This document shows positions 1 to 6,054 of a stretch of DNA of 8,036 nt, piece after piece. Made by a program: the position numbers and the translations under genes. This stretch comes from SMTZ1-83 sp048883405 (GTDB lineage: Archaea > Asgardarchaeota > Thorarchaeia > Thorarchaeales > Thorarchaeaceae): NCBI GenBank assembly GCA_048883405.1, contig JBHLQS010000131.1, forward strand, positions 1 to 8,036, read 5' to 3'. The notes under the pieces are model-generated. The model was not told where the DNA came from, searched no databases, and saw only the letters and a list, made by a program, of their open reading frames with translations. The number at the start of each line of letters is the position of its first letter. Positions within the stretch are counted from its first letter, which is position 1.

Positions 1-438
1 GAGGTTGAGGCCAGTCATTTCATCCTTGGCACGACGCAGGTCTGCATTGGTTTCAATGATTATAAGCTCAATAGTGACTGATACCTCACAGCCCTCCATA
101 AGATGACCACCCCAACATCTTCCATCCTCGTCGGAAACAACGAGATGAGAATGAACCACAACACTATCGTCCGCAAGGCGCGAAATATTGCCCATTCCAG
201 ATACTACCTCAAGATTGCGCTCAATCAAGAAGTCCTTGTATTCTCCTGCCTCTCTATCGAAGTATCCGAGCCTCGCCCCTGACACCGCACCAATGAATGT
301 GATCTGCCCCGATTTCACATTGTGTTCTAGCGCAACGCGCTCAATTGTCTTCAAAATATCGTCGCCCGGGGCCATCCTAGAGATGATGACTCCCTTCAGA
401 GTTGTTTCTATTGACCGAACCATGCGAGATTTCGACAT
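1..438 (-). CDS. PPC/DUF296 domain protein (3' end outside window)
   Basis: This minus-strand reading frame is open from an ATG at 438 to the window edge (146 codons, no stop), so its C-terminus is missing, probably by only a few residues. The protein matches the PPC (plant and prokaryote conserved, DUF296, PF03479) fold. An N-terminal MAPGDD segment (residues 22-27) corresponds to the family's 'R-x-x-x-GED' start. It is followed by a helix, ITFIGAVSGARLGYF (46-60), a GMGNIS turn (81-86), VHSHLVVSDEDGR (95-107) and GGHL (110-113). Histidines 96, 98 and 112 form the conserved cluster thought to bind a metal. In plants the domain is joined to AT-hooks in DNA-binding proteins. The stand-alone prokaryotic forms are small trimers of unknown role, and no AT-hook is visible here. 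An AGGA sequence sits just ahead of the start codon. The gene is divergent from the DNA polymerase. The family call is firm; the function is unknown. Confidence 0.85.
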   Translation of the reverse strand, partial: MSKSRMVRSIETTLKGVIISRMAPGDDILKTIERVALEHNVKSGQITFIGAVSGARLGYFDREAGEYKDFLIERNLEVVSGMGNISRLADDSVVVHSHLVVSDEDGRCWGGHLMEGCEVSVTIELIIIETNADLRRAKDEMTGLNL

Positions 439-514
439 TTTCCTGCTAATGAAGGGTTCGCTCCGAGTATTCTTTGGAAGCGCTTATCAGGAGTAACTAG
501 CCCAGATATTGTGA
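439..514. promoter_or_regulatory. Divergent intergenic region between PPC gene and DNA polymerase
   Basis: These 76 bases must hold the promoters of both divergent genes. For the polymerase, the AT-rich CTTATCA at about 483-489, preceded by purine-rich GGAAGC, lies about 27-30 bases ahead of the GTG at 515. That is the spacing expected of an archaeal BRE/TATA pair driving a leaderless mRNA, and it would fit the lack of a well-spaced Shine-Dalgarno site: the only candidate, AGGAG near 489-493, is over 20 bases from the start. No strong TATA element stands out for the minus-strand gene. This is assigned by eye only. Confidence 0.35.
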
Positions 515-3313
515 GTGGAACTGGTGAAAGACAAGAGGCCTACTGATGACCAACAGGCATCGCTCGAGGACTTCTTTGGAGCTGACATTGAAGAAGACGA
601 GCCTGAGATAGTAGAGCCTCCGCAAAATGACCCTCCAAAATCCTCTCCCGATCATCGCATAGATGAGTCTGAACTAGCCGAAGATAATGAGATGGAGGAT
701 GAGGATCTTCCACCAGACGATACCGTCGAAGTGGTGACTGAAGTCAAGGTGGGTGAGAGAGAAACTCCTTCCAATCTGCCACCCTCATACCTTCTCTCTG
801 TGGACTATGCTGGCACTCAGAGAAAGGCATTTGCTCGACTATATAATCCGGTTGACAAGAAGATCTATTTTTGGTTTGATAACACTGGACACCAACCCTA
901 TTGTTACACTGACTATTCTCCCGAGGAGGCAGCACGGAAGATTGGTCGTCATCAGGGATTTGTGCGATCCGAAGTTGTCGAGCTCACTGATCTTCTGCGT
1001 GATGAGCCAGTGCGGATGACCAAGATAATTGCTGGTGACCCTCTCTCAATAGGCGGGTCTGCTGGTGCAATCAGGGAGCGCCTTGTAGACCGTTCCGGTC
1101 CAACAAATGTGAGCCATGCCTGGGAGGCCAATATCCGGTATCGGAACTGCTACACATATGATGCAAATATTGTTTCAGGCTTGCCATATCGGATAGAAGA
1201 TGGCAATCTCATTCCGAGTGCTCCAAAACTAGATGAGAGGATGCTTGAGGAATTCAAGAGCACGTTTAGAGATGATAAAGGACTTGAAAGAATAATCACC
1301 GAGTATGCCCCTATGTTCTTCACTGAAGTCCCTGACATTCGAAGAATTGCTTTAGACATAGAAGTGTATGCACCAGTGAAGAATAGGATACCTGATGCTC
1401 GAACCGCTCCATATCCTGTAACAGCTATTGGACTGTCAGATAACGAGGGATACGATAAGTGCTTCATACTGAAGCGGCCGAAGATTAAGGAGGGCACGAA
1501 AAGGCCGGACTATCCAAAAGAGCTGGAAATCGTTTACTATGAAGACGAGAAAGAGATGCTTATCGAGGCCTTCAGAATCATTGATGCATACCCAATTGTG
1601 CTCACATTTGTGGGTGATGCGTTTGACTTTCAGTATCTGCATAACCGTGCACAAAAACTTGGAATCAACATGAGCAAGCACTGCCCAATCTATCTTGCAA
1701 GGGATTTGGCGCTCTTGCAAAGAGGTATTCACGTAGACCTATATCGCTTCTTGAAAAACCCGTCAATCCGACTCTATGCGCTCTCTGGAGCGTACGAACA
1801 ATTCAGCCTCGAGTCTATTGCCAAGGGTCTCTTGGGTGTTGGCAAGCTTGATTTAAGTGACGATATCTCTGCCCTCGATTACTTCGAATTAGCTCATTAC
1901 TGTTGGCGAGATGCCAACCTGACTCTTCGCCTAACTACCTTCGATGACAATCTCCTTCTAAGATTGATTGTACTGCTGATGCGTGTATCCAGGCTCTCAA
2001 TGGAGGACGTCACTAGGCTATACATTTCATCTTGGATTCAATCATTGTTTAGGCAAGAACATCGTTCAAAGAACTACATCATTCCACGCAGGATTGACAT
2101 CGACAGTGTCAAGTCTGTCGAGGCTCAGACTGAAGCAATGATTAAAGACAAGAGCTTCAAAGGTGCCATTGTGATCGAGCCTGTGGCGGGAGTCCACTTC
2201 AACACCACAGTCCTTGACTTTGCGAGCCTATACCCAACTATCATGAAACAACACAACATTAGCTACGAAACCATTGACTGTCCTCACGAGTCCTGTCGAA
2301 GCAATCCGAAAAATCGGGTTCCAGAAACAGACCACTGGGTGTGCACTGAACGAAAGGGAATGATCAGCCAGACTATCGGATTCTTCAGAGACACACGTGT
2401 AAAGTGGTTTAAGCCTAGGAGTAAAGACAAAACTCTGACAGAGCAGACACGAGCCTGGTATGGAGTTGTTGAAAAAGCGCTCAAGGTTTTTGTCAATGCC
2501 GCATATGGTGTCACCGGCGCTCAGCATTTTGAGCTCTTCTGTATGCCTGCAGCAGAGAGTACTACAGCCTATGGCCGCAATGCAATCATCGAGACCAAGA
2601 AGAAAGCGGAGGAAATGGGAATTCGTGTTCTTTATGGCGACACTGATTCGGTCTTTCTTGATAATCCGAGTGAGGAGCAGCAAAAGGAGCTGGTCAAGTG
2701 GTCGACAGAAGCGCTAGGTATTGACCTAGAGGTCGAGAAGACATACAAGTATGTCGCACTGTCGGATAGGAAGAAGAACTACATTGGAGTCTATGAGTCT
2801 GGCTACGTTGAAGTGAAGGGACTAAGCGGAAAGAAGAGAAACACCCCTGACTTCGTTCAAGATGCATTCCGTGAGATGCTTGATGCATTGAGCAAGGTAG
2901 ACAATTTGGAAGGCTTTAAGGCCGCAAAGGAAGAGATTCGAGCAACTGTCAACTGTGTCATAGACCGCCTTGAAGGAAAGGCAGATCCATATACACCTGA
3001 AGAGCTAGCCTTCCGGGTTCAGATTACGAAACGAATTGCGGACTATGGGCTTTCGAAGCCTCAACATGTCCGAGCAGCAGAGATGTTGCGGAGTGCGGGT
3101 TATGATGTACCACCGGGAACAATTGTAGAATATATCAAAATCAAGGGCAGTGATGGAGTTCTCCCTGTCCAGTTGGCAGGTGAGAAGAGCTATTGGCTTG
3201 ACAAGGACAAATACATTGATACCCTGAAAAGCGTCTTTGGCCAAGTTTTAGACTCGGTTGGAATCAGCTTCGAGGAATTGCTCGGATTTACAACACTTGA
3301 CCAGTTCTTCTGA
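515..3313 (+). CDS. polB: Family B DNA polymerase, PolB1-like replicative enzyme
   Basis: This is a DNA-directed DNA polymerase with a 3'-5' proofreading domain, 932 residues long. Exonuclease motifs are Exo I LDIE (D281, E283), Exo II GDAFDF (D371) and Exo III YCWRD (Y462, D466). Polymerase motifs are A, DFASLYP (catalytic D568); B, KVFVNAAYG (K657, N661, Y664); C, YGDTDS (D709, D711); and KKNY (753-756). The NAxYG form of motif B resembles crenarchaeal PolB1 enzymes more than the Pfu type. Between motifs A and B is a small Cys/His segment (C589, H591, C594, H607, C610). The first 90 residues are an extra acidic, Pro-rich, apparently disordered tail. PIP-like motifs lie at both ends (14-21 and 925-932). 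No intein is seen. The GTG at 515 is the first possible start because a TGA lies in frame at 512; a second GTG at 524 is an alternative. It is a likely chromosomal replicase acting with PCNA. Confidence 0.96.
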   Translation: MELVKDKRPTDDQQASLEDFFGADIEEDEPEIVEPPQNDPPKSSPDHRIDESELAEDNEMEDEDLPPDDTVEVVTEVKVGERETPSNLPPSYLLSVDYAGTQRKAFARLYNPVDKKIYFWFDNTGHQPYCYTDYSPEEAARKIGRHQGFVRSEVVELTDLLRDEPVRMTKIIAGDPLSIGGSAGAIRERLVDRSGPTNVSHAWEANIRYRNCYTYDANIVSGLPYRIEDGNLIPSAPKLDERMLEEFKSTFRDDKGLERIITEYAPMFFTEVPDIRRIALDIEVYAPVKNRIPDARTAPYPVTAIGLSDNEGYDKCFILKRPKIKEGTKRPDYPKELEIVYYEDEKEMLIEAFRIIDAYPIVLTFVGDAFDFQYLHNRAQKLGINMSKHCPIYLARDLALLQRGIHVDLYRFLKNPSIRLYALSGAYEQFSLESIAKGLLGVGKLDLSDDISALDYFELAHYCWRDANLTLRLTTFDDNLLLRLIVLLMRVSRLSMEDVTRLYISSWIQSLFRQEHRSKNYIIPRRIDIDSVKSVEAQTEAMIKDKSFKGAIVIEPVAGVHFNTTVLDFASLYPTIMKQHNISYETIDCPHESCRSNPKNRVPETDHWVCTERKGMISQTIGFFRDTRVKWFKPRSKDKTLTEQTRAWYGVVEKALKVFVNAAYGVTGAQHFELFCMPAAESTTAYGRNAIIETKKKAEEMGIRVLYGDTDSVFLDNPSEEQQKELVKWSTEALGIDLEVEKTYKYVALSDRKKNYIGVYESGYVEVKGLSGKKRNTPDFVQDAFREMLDALSKVDNLEGFKAAKEEIRATVNCVIDRLEGKADPYTPEELAFRVQITKRIADYGLSKPQHVRAAEMLRSAGYDVPPGTIVEYIKIKGSDGVLPVQLAGEKSYWLDKDKYIDTLKSVFGQVLDSVGISFEELLGFTTLDQFF
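554..577 (+). other. N-terminal PIP-box-like motif of the polymerase
   Basis: Residues 14-21 read QASLEDFF and match the PCNA-interacting consensus Q-x-x-(L/I/M)-x-x-F-(F/Y/W) at every defined position. The motif sits at the start of a disordered acidic tail, where short linear motifs usually work. The match is seen directly; PCNA binding is inferred. Confidence 0.6.
3287..3310 (+). other. C-terminal PIP-box-like motif of the polymerase
   Basis: The last eight residues (925-932) read FTTLDQFF, ending exactly at the stop codon. The Leu and the Phe-Phe pair are in PIP spacing, while the usual first Gln is Phe. Archaeal family B polymerases are known to carry their PCNA-binding motif at the extreme C-terminus, so this is the canonical site. 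Confidence 0.65.
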
Positions 3314-3418
3314 AAACTTAAAGGGTGGGGGTCTAATCGAAGAAACTCTTAAAGCATACACAAGCAACAAACGCTAAAGGGAATCTGCAGACTGACCAAC
3401 GCTTGCGGAGTTAAAAAG
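3314..3418 (+). promoter_or_regulatory. Intergenic region with probable promoter of the TIM-barrel gene
   Basis: The spacer is 105 bases. Two similar elements occur: CTTAAAG at 3317-3323, directly after the polymerase stop, and CTTAAAG at 3348-3354. The second is TATA-like and would start transcription near 3375-3380, giving a leader of about 40 bases before the ATG at 3419. GGAG at 3407-3410 is a ribosome binding site eight bases ahead of that ATG. No convincing hairpin or T-tract terminator was found for the polymerase gene. Confidence 0.35.
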
Positions 3419-4450
3419 ATGCCAAACTTCAGGGAATTCTTCATGCAGAAGCTCCTCATTCTTTTGAGGCCATCTGACATCGACATGTCTGCGAAGGACT
3501 TCGTTTCTACTTACGCCTCCTACATGGACTCTATCGGCATAGTTGGCAAAGGCCCAACTGGCCACGTCATTTACCCAAGCAGGACCGCTCCGGTCGATGC
3601 GGAACATACCCAACTGTTCGAGGACCTTGTGAGCTTGACGAGTACCCTAGATATTCACACTGTAGCCAGCATGGACTTCTATACAGATGCTTGGTTTGCC
3701 AAGGACCCGAAGTATCATACCGTGTCTCCACGGGGGGAACCAATGCCACATCAGATCTGTCCCAACAGAGAGGAATTCTGGCAATACGGTGCTGAAATAG
3801 TTGGTGAGCTCGCAACTTATCCAATCGACGAAATCTTGGTCTTTGGTGCCGGTTTCATTCGCGACCATTTCTGTTTCTGTGAACGCTGCAAGAATGAATT
3901 TGCACCAATGGTGGATCAAGAACCAGCTCGTCTAACATACGACTATATCATTGAGAATCCCGAATTCCATGCGAAATGGCACGAATGGCGCTCAGGCAAG
4001 GTAAGTGAGGGTTTGAGATATCTACAAGAGGCCGCCCGTGATGCAGATGACAAGGTAGGGAGAGAGAATCCACTCAAAATCTCTGTTGAGGTACTGCTTG
4101 ACCCCGAAACCGGCTTCTCTGAGGGAGGCAAAGCTCAGTATGGGTATGACTATTCAAGTATCCTCGAAATCACTGGCAATGTTTTGATCAATATGTATCC
4201 TTGGAGTCCAATTCTCCCGACAAAAGGCTCAAGTGAATACGACGAATTGATCGAATCATTATACTATACAAACGAATTCCAGCGTCGAGGTGGAACTGCG
4301 TCCCTTTTCCGCTGGGGTGTGACTACTATTGACCAATTGCGTGAGCTAAAGGAGATTGGAAAGGACGCCAACATTGACCGCATGGTGACCACTTTCAGTT
4401 ATCCAAGTGATTATTCCACTCGACGTGAGAGCGCGATTGGCAATTACTAG
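3419..4450 (+). CDS. Probable TIM-barrel, glycoside-hydrolase-like protein of unknown substrate
   Basis: The 343-residue soluble protein has no signal peptide or membrane segment, so it is probably cytoplasmic. It alternates short hydrophobic strands with helices in the manner of a beta/alpha barrel: KLLILLRP (11-18), IHTVASMDFY (79-88), IDEILVFGAG (136-145), KISVEVLLD (220-228), NVLINMYPW (254-262) and a late TASLFRWG (293-300). A cysteine cluster, FCFCERCKNEF (C152, C154, C157), follows the strand at 136-145. Similar Cys-rich loops after a barrel strand occur in uncharacterised glycosidase-like barrel proteins. Candidate acidic residues at strand ends include D86, D90 and E224, but no family catalytic pair can be assigned. 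Two starts are plausible: ATG 3419 with GGAG eight bases upstream, and ATG 3443 with AGGGA seven bases upstream. The second would begin just before the first strand. The gene converges on the next one with an 8-base gap. The fold is inferred by eye. Confidence 0.5.
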   Translation: MPNFREFFMQKLLILLRPSDIDMSAKDFVSTYASYMDSIGIVGKGPTGHVIYPSRTAPVDAEHTQLFEDLVSLTSTLDIHTVASMDFYTDAWFAKDPKYHTVSPRGEPMPHQICPNREEFWQYGAEIVGELATYPIDEILVFGAGFIRDHFCFCERCKNEFAPMVDQEPARLTYDYIIENPEFHAKWHEWRSGKVSEGLRYLQEAARDADDKVGRENPLKISVEVLLDPETGFSEGGKAQYGYDYSSILEITGNVLINMYPWSPILPTKGSSEYDELIESLYYTNEFQRRGGTASLFRWGVTTIDQLRELKEIGKDANIDRMVTTFSYPSDYSTRRESAIGNY

Positions 4451-4458
4451 TCTGTCTT

Positions 4459-5304
4459 CTATTGAGGTACACCACACCACGGGCATACCTTGGTGCCAGC
4501 TCTAAATGTCCTGCCACAAGAGAAGCAAAATGTTCTATCTTCCCTACTCTCAGAACCATCGCTGAATGGACTAAGTTCTCCTTGAGAAAACAGGGAACCA
4601 ACACTCTCTTCAGCTGGACGAGTACGGCATGTTGATTTAGACGCATCACCAACATCTCCAAAGAGATTGCTCAGGTCCGCATAGGAGTCGGACCTTTCTG
4701 GTTCCCCAAAGGATGATGCAGTTTCAATAGGTGTAGCTGTTTCATGACGACTCCACGGACTCTCTTCTCGCTCAGGATAGCTTCTTGGCTCCAGGGATTG
4801 GTCCAGTGTGTCAAAATCTCTGCGATACTCATCCCCGCCATACCCTCTATCAATGGCAGGTTGGTTTGCCAGAGTTGAACCATAGCCATCATAATCACTG
4901 CGAGAGCCTCTGTAGCCCCTGGAGGATTCGATGAATCTGATGTGAGAATCATCTTTCAGTCGTTCGTAATCATCTGGGGTGAGCCCAAGCATTTCGAGTG
5001 CTCTGTCTCTCTCAGCACATCTCTTTGACATTGGACAGCAGAAGGAAAGACTTGCATGACACAAAGACGCCATTGCTCTGTCCTGCCGTGACTTGAAGAT
5101 GGGTGTTATCCTTCGCCTACCAAGAACAAGGGAGTCTCCACTTGCACGTAGTTCGGCATACCCGCTCTGTGCAAGTGCCTCCACAATCTCTCTTGCTGGA
5201 TAGGCTCTCCCCTCAATCACAACATGTCCTTCAGTCTTATCTAATCGTACTGGGCGTTCGTCGTTTCTACCGTCTTCGCGACTGGGATATCTCGTGATAG
5301 TCAC
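4459..5304 (-). CDS. Zinc-ribbon protein with second Cys cluster and low-complexity linker
   Basis: This 281-residue protein is not recognised as a named family. Residues 20-66 form a small folded segment. Next comes a cysteine cluster (C82, C89, C90, C96) running into ERDRALEMLGLTPDDYERLK (98-117), a compact helical element. Residues 128-255 are low-complexity, rich in Arg, Tyr, Gly, Ser, Asp and Glu, and probably disordered. The C-terminus is a zinc ribbon of rubredoxin-like knuckles, CxxC (260, 263) and CPWC (274, 277), ending four residues before the stop. Zinc ribbons of this kind mediate nucleic-acid or protein contacts, so a scaffold or regulatory role is possible but unproven. The start is GTG at 5304, with a TGA in frame nine bases upstream. 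GAGGTGA, a strong Shine-Dalgarno match, overlaps that GTG instead of preceding it, so a later start, such as the GTG at codon 29 with AAGGA ahead of it, cannot be excluded. Confidence 0.75.
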   Translation of the reverse strand: MTITRYPSREDGRNDERPVRLDKTEGHVVIEGRAYPAREIVEALAQSGYAELRASGDSLVLGRRRITPIFKSRQDRAMASLCHASLSFCCPMSKRCAERDRALEMLGLTPDDYERLKDDSHIRFIESSRGYRGSRSDYDGYGSTLANQPAIDRGYGGDEYRRDFDTLDQSLEPRSYPEREESPWSRHETATPIETASSFGEPERSDSYADLSNLFGDVGDASKSTCRTRPAEESVGSLFSQGELSPFSDGSESREDRTFCFSCGRTFRAGTKVCPWCGVPQ

Positions 5305-5486
5305 CTCGAATCATCATCTATGAACTGGGGGTCAGCCATCGAATACAATCCTATGTATTACCACCGTACACACTGTCTTTCGAAGCGCAATCTTTATTCT
5401 TGGGTGTATTATGGCGCAAATCAGTCGATGTGGACGGGAATCGCATAAACAAGTCTATCGACAAAAATGAATGAGGTCTTGATGTC
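5305..5486. promoter_or_regulatory. Divergent intergenic region between zinc-ribbon and membrane-protein genes
   Basis: These 182 bases separate two divergent genes. For the plus-strand gene, AT-rich TCTTTATT near 5392-5399 and TATTATGG near 5407-5414 are TATA candidates, and GAGGTC at 5472-5477 is a ribosome binding site nine bases from the ATG at 5487. For the minus-strand gene, AATACATA (reverse complement of about 5351-5358) is a TATA candidate some 50 bases from the GTG start. A 43-codon open frame from 5320 has no ribosome binding site and is not called. Confidence 0.35.
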
Positions 5487-5855
5487 ATGGGATGCAAAGC
5501 CGAAGGTGCTGCGCAGGGGTACACGCTACTTGGTACGTTGGTTCTACTACTGTATGCAATTCAGATGCTACTTGGTGCAATGAATGCTGCTTCTGGAGGA
5601 AATCTTGACGCTGCTGTCGATGTGCTTTTAGCGATCTTGCTTATACTCATCGCGATTCTAGCAGTTGACGCCAGTGGATACATTCATTGGAAAGTCGCAA
5701 AGAGTGGTTCTGCTCTGGCCATATTCGGTTTCATCGCCATTGTAGTGGTTCTTCGAAATCTCAGCTTCAACGTAATCGTTTGGCTGATGAATGTAGGAAC
5801 ACTAGCTGGTCTAATGATTCTGATTGCAGGGATCCTGTTAATTGCGAGGAGCTAG
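5487..5855 (+). CDS. Small four-helix integral membrane protein, unknown function
   Basis: The 122-residue protein is almost entirely hydrophobic, with four predicted membrane segments at about 13-33, 43-61, 74-90 and 96-119. They are joined by very short loops, and the chain ends in Arg-Ser right after the last helix. The few charged residues (K4, E6, D41, D45, D61, K69, K72, R90, R121) are mostly in or beside the loops. No catalytic motif, transporter signature or cysteine pair is visible, and the family is not recognised. The start at 5487 is supported by GAGGTC nine bases upstream; the ATGs at 5467, 5471 and 5482 are out of frame. The gene stands alone, with its own divergent upstream region and about 200 non-coding bases after it. 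It could be a small membrane scaffold or a subunit of a larger complex. Confidence 0.7.
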   Translation: MGCKAEGAAQGYTLLGTLVLLLYAIQMLLGAMNAASGGNLDAAVDVLLAILLILIAILAVDASGYIHWKVAKSGSALAIFGFIAIVVVLRNLSFNVIVWLMNVGTLAGLMILIAGILLIARS

Positions 5856-5920
5856 GCAAAGGAGATAATTGGAGATATCCTGTACGTCATCAAATAGAGG
5901 TCTGGATTTCAGTCTTGAGA

Positions 5921-5941
5921 TGGCGGACTCAAAATCCGCCA
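5921..5941. other. GC-rich hairpin resembling a tRNA anticodon arm
   Basis: A perfect 7-bp stem (TGGCGGA/TCCGCCA) closes a seven-base loop, CTCAAAA on the plus strand. In a tRNA this loop would give anticodon CAA (Leu) on the plus strand or TTG (Gln) on the minus strand. No T arm with GGTTCGAATCC-like sequence, no D arm and no matching acceptor stem was found at the right distance on either strand, so a tRNA gene is not called. It lies 66 bases after the membrane-protein stop and lacks a following T-tract, so it is not a clear terminator either. Confidence 0.5.
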
Positions 5942-5969
5942 ACCACTCCCATTTCTCCTGCTGTCTGCT

Positions 5970-6054
5970 CCCAAACGTTTTATTGGAGTATATGCGGGGG
6001 TGCAGCGTTACTCTATCGATTGCACCCATGAACAGATCGAGGTCTGAATGCTAC
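5970..6054 (+). promoter_or_regulatory. Probable promoter and leader of the M20 peptidase gene
   Basis: TTTTATT at about 5978-5984, preceded by CCCAAAC, is the best archaeal TATA candidate in this gap and would place transcription initiation near 6005-6010. GAGGT at 6039-6043 is a ribosome binding site 11 bases ahead of the ATG at 6055, and it decides that start over the upstream ATG at 6028, which has none. The remaining gap bases, 5856-5969, hold the hairpin at 5921-5941 and nothing else that could be assigned. Confidence 0.4.
5998..6027 (+). repeat. Inverted repeat in the M20 gene leader
   Basis: GGGTGCA at 5998-6004 is perfectly complementary to TGCACCC at 6021-6027, leaving a 16-base loop. 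The repeat sits between the TATA candidate and the ribosome binding site, near the expected transcription start. It could be an operator for a dimeric repressor or an RNA hairpin in the leader. Confidence 0.5.

Noticed and set aside
188..496. Plus-strand 102-codon open frame
   Set aside because: It is antisense to the PPC/DUF296 gene, which has clear family motifs, and its own translation resembles nothing.
2228..2683. Minus-strand 151-codon open frame within the polymerase gene
   Set aside because: It is antisense to the conserved motifs A to C of the polymerase and has no recognisable domain.
5320..5451. 43-codon open frame in the divergent spacer
   Set aside because: It has no ribosome binding site, an unremarkable translation, and lies where two promoters are expected.
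5895..5990. Complete tRNA-Leu or tRNA-Gln gene
   Set aside because: Only an anticodon-like arm is present. No T arm, D arm or matching acceptor stem was found on either strand.
5869..6054. 62-codon upstream extension of the M20 reading frame
   Set aside because: It runs through a hairpin, a TATA candidate and an inverted repeat, adds no M20 sequence, and the ATG at 6055 has a proper ribosome binding site.
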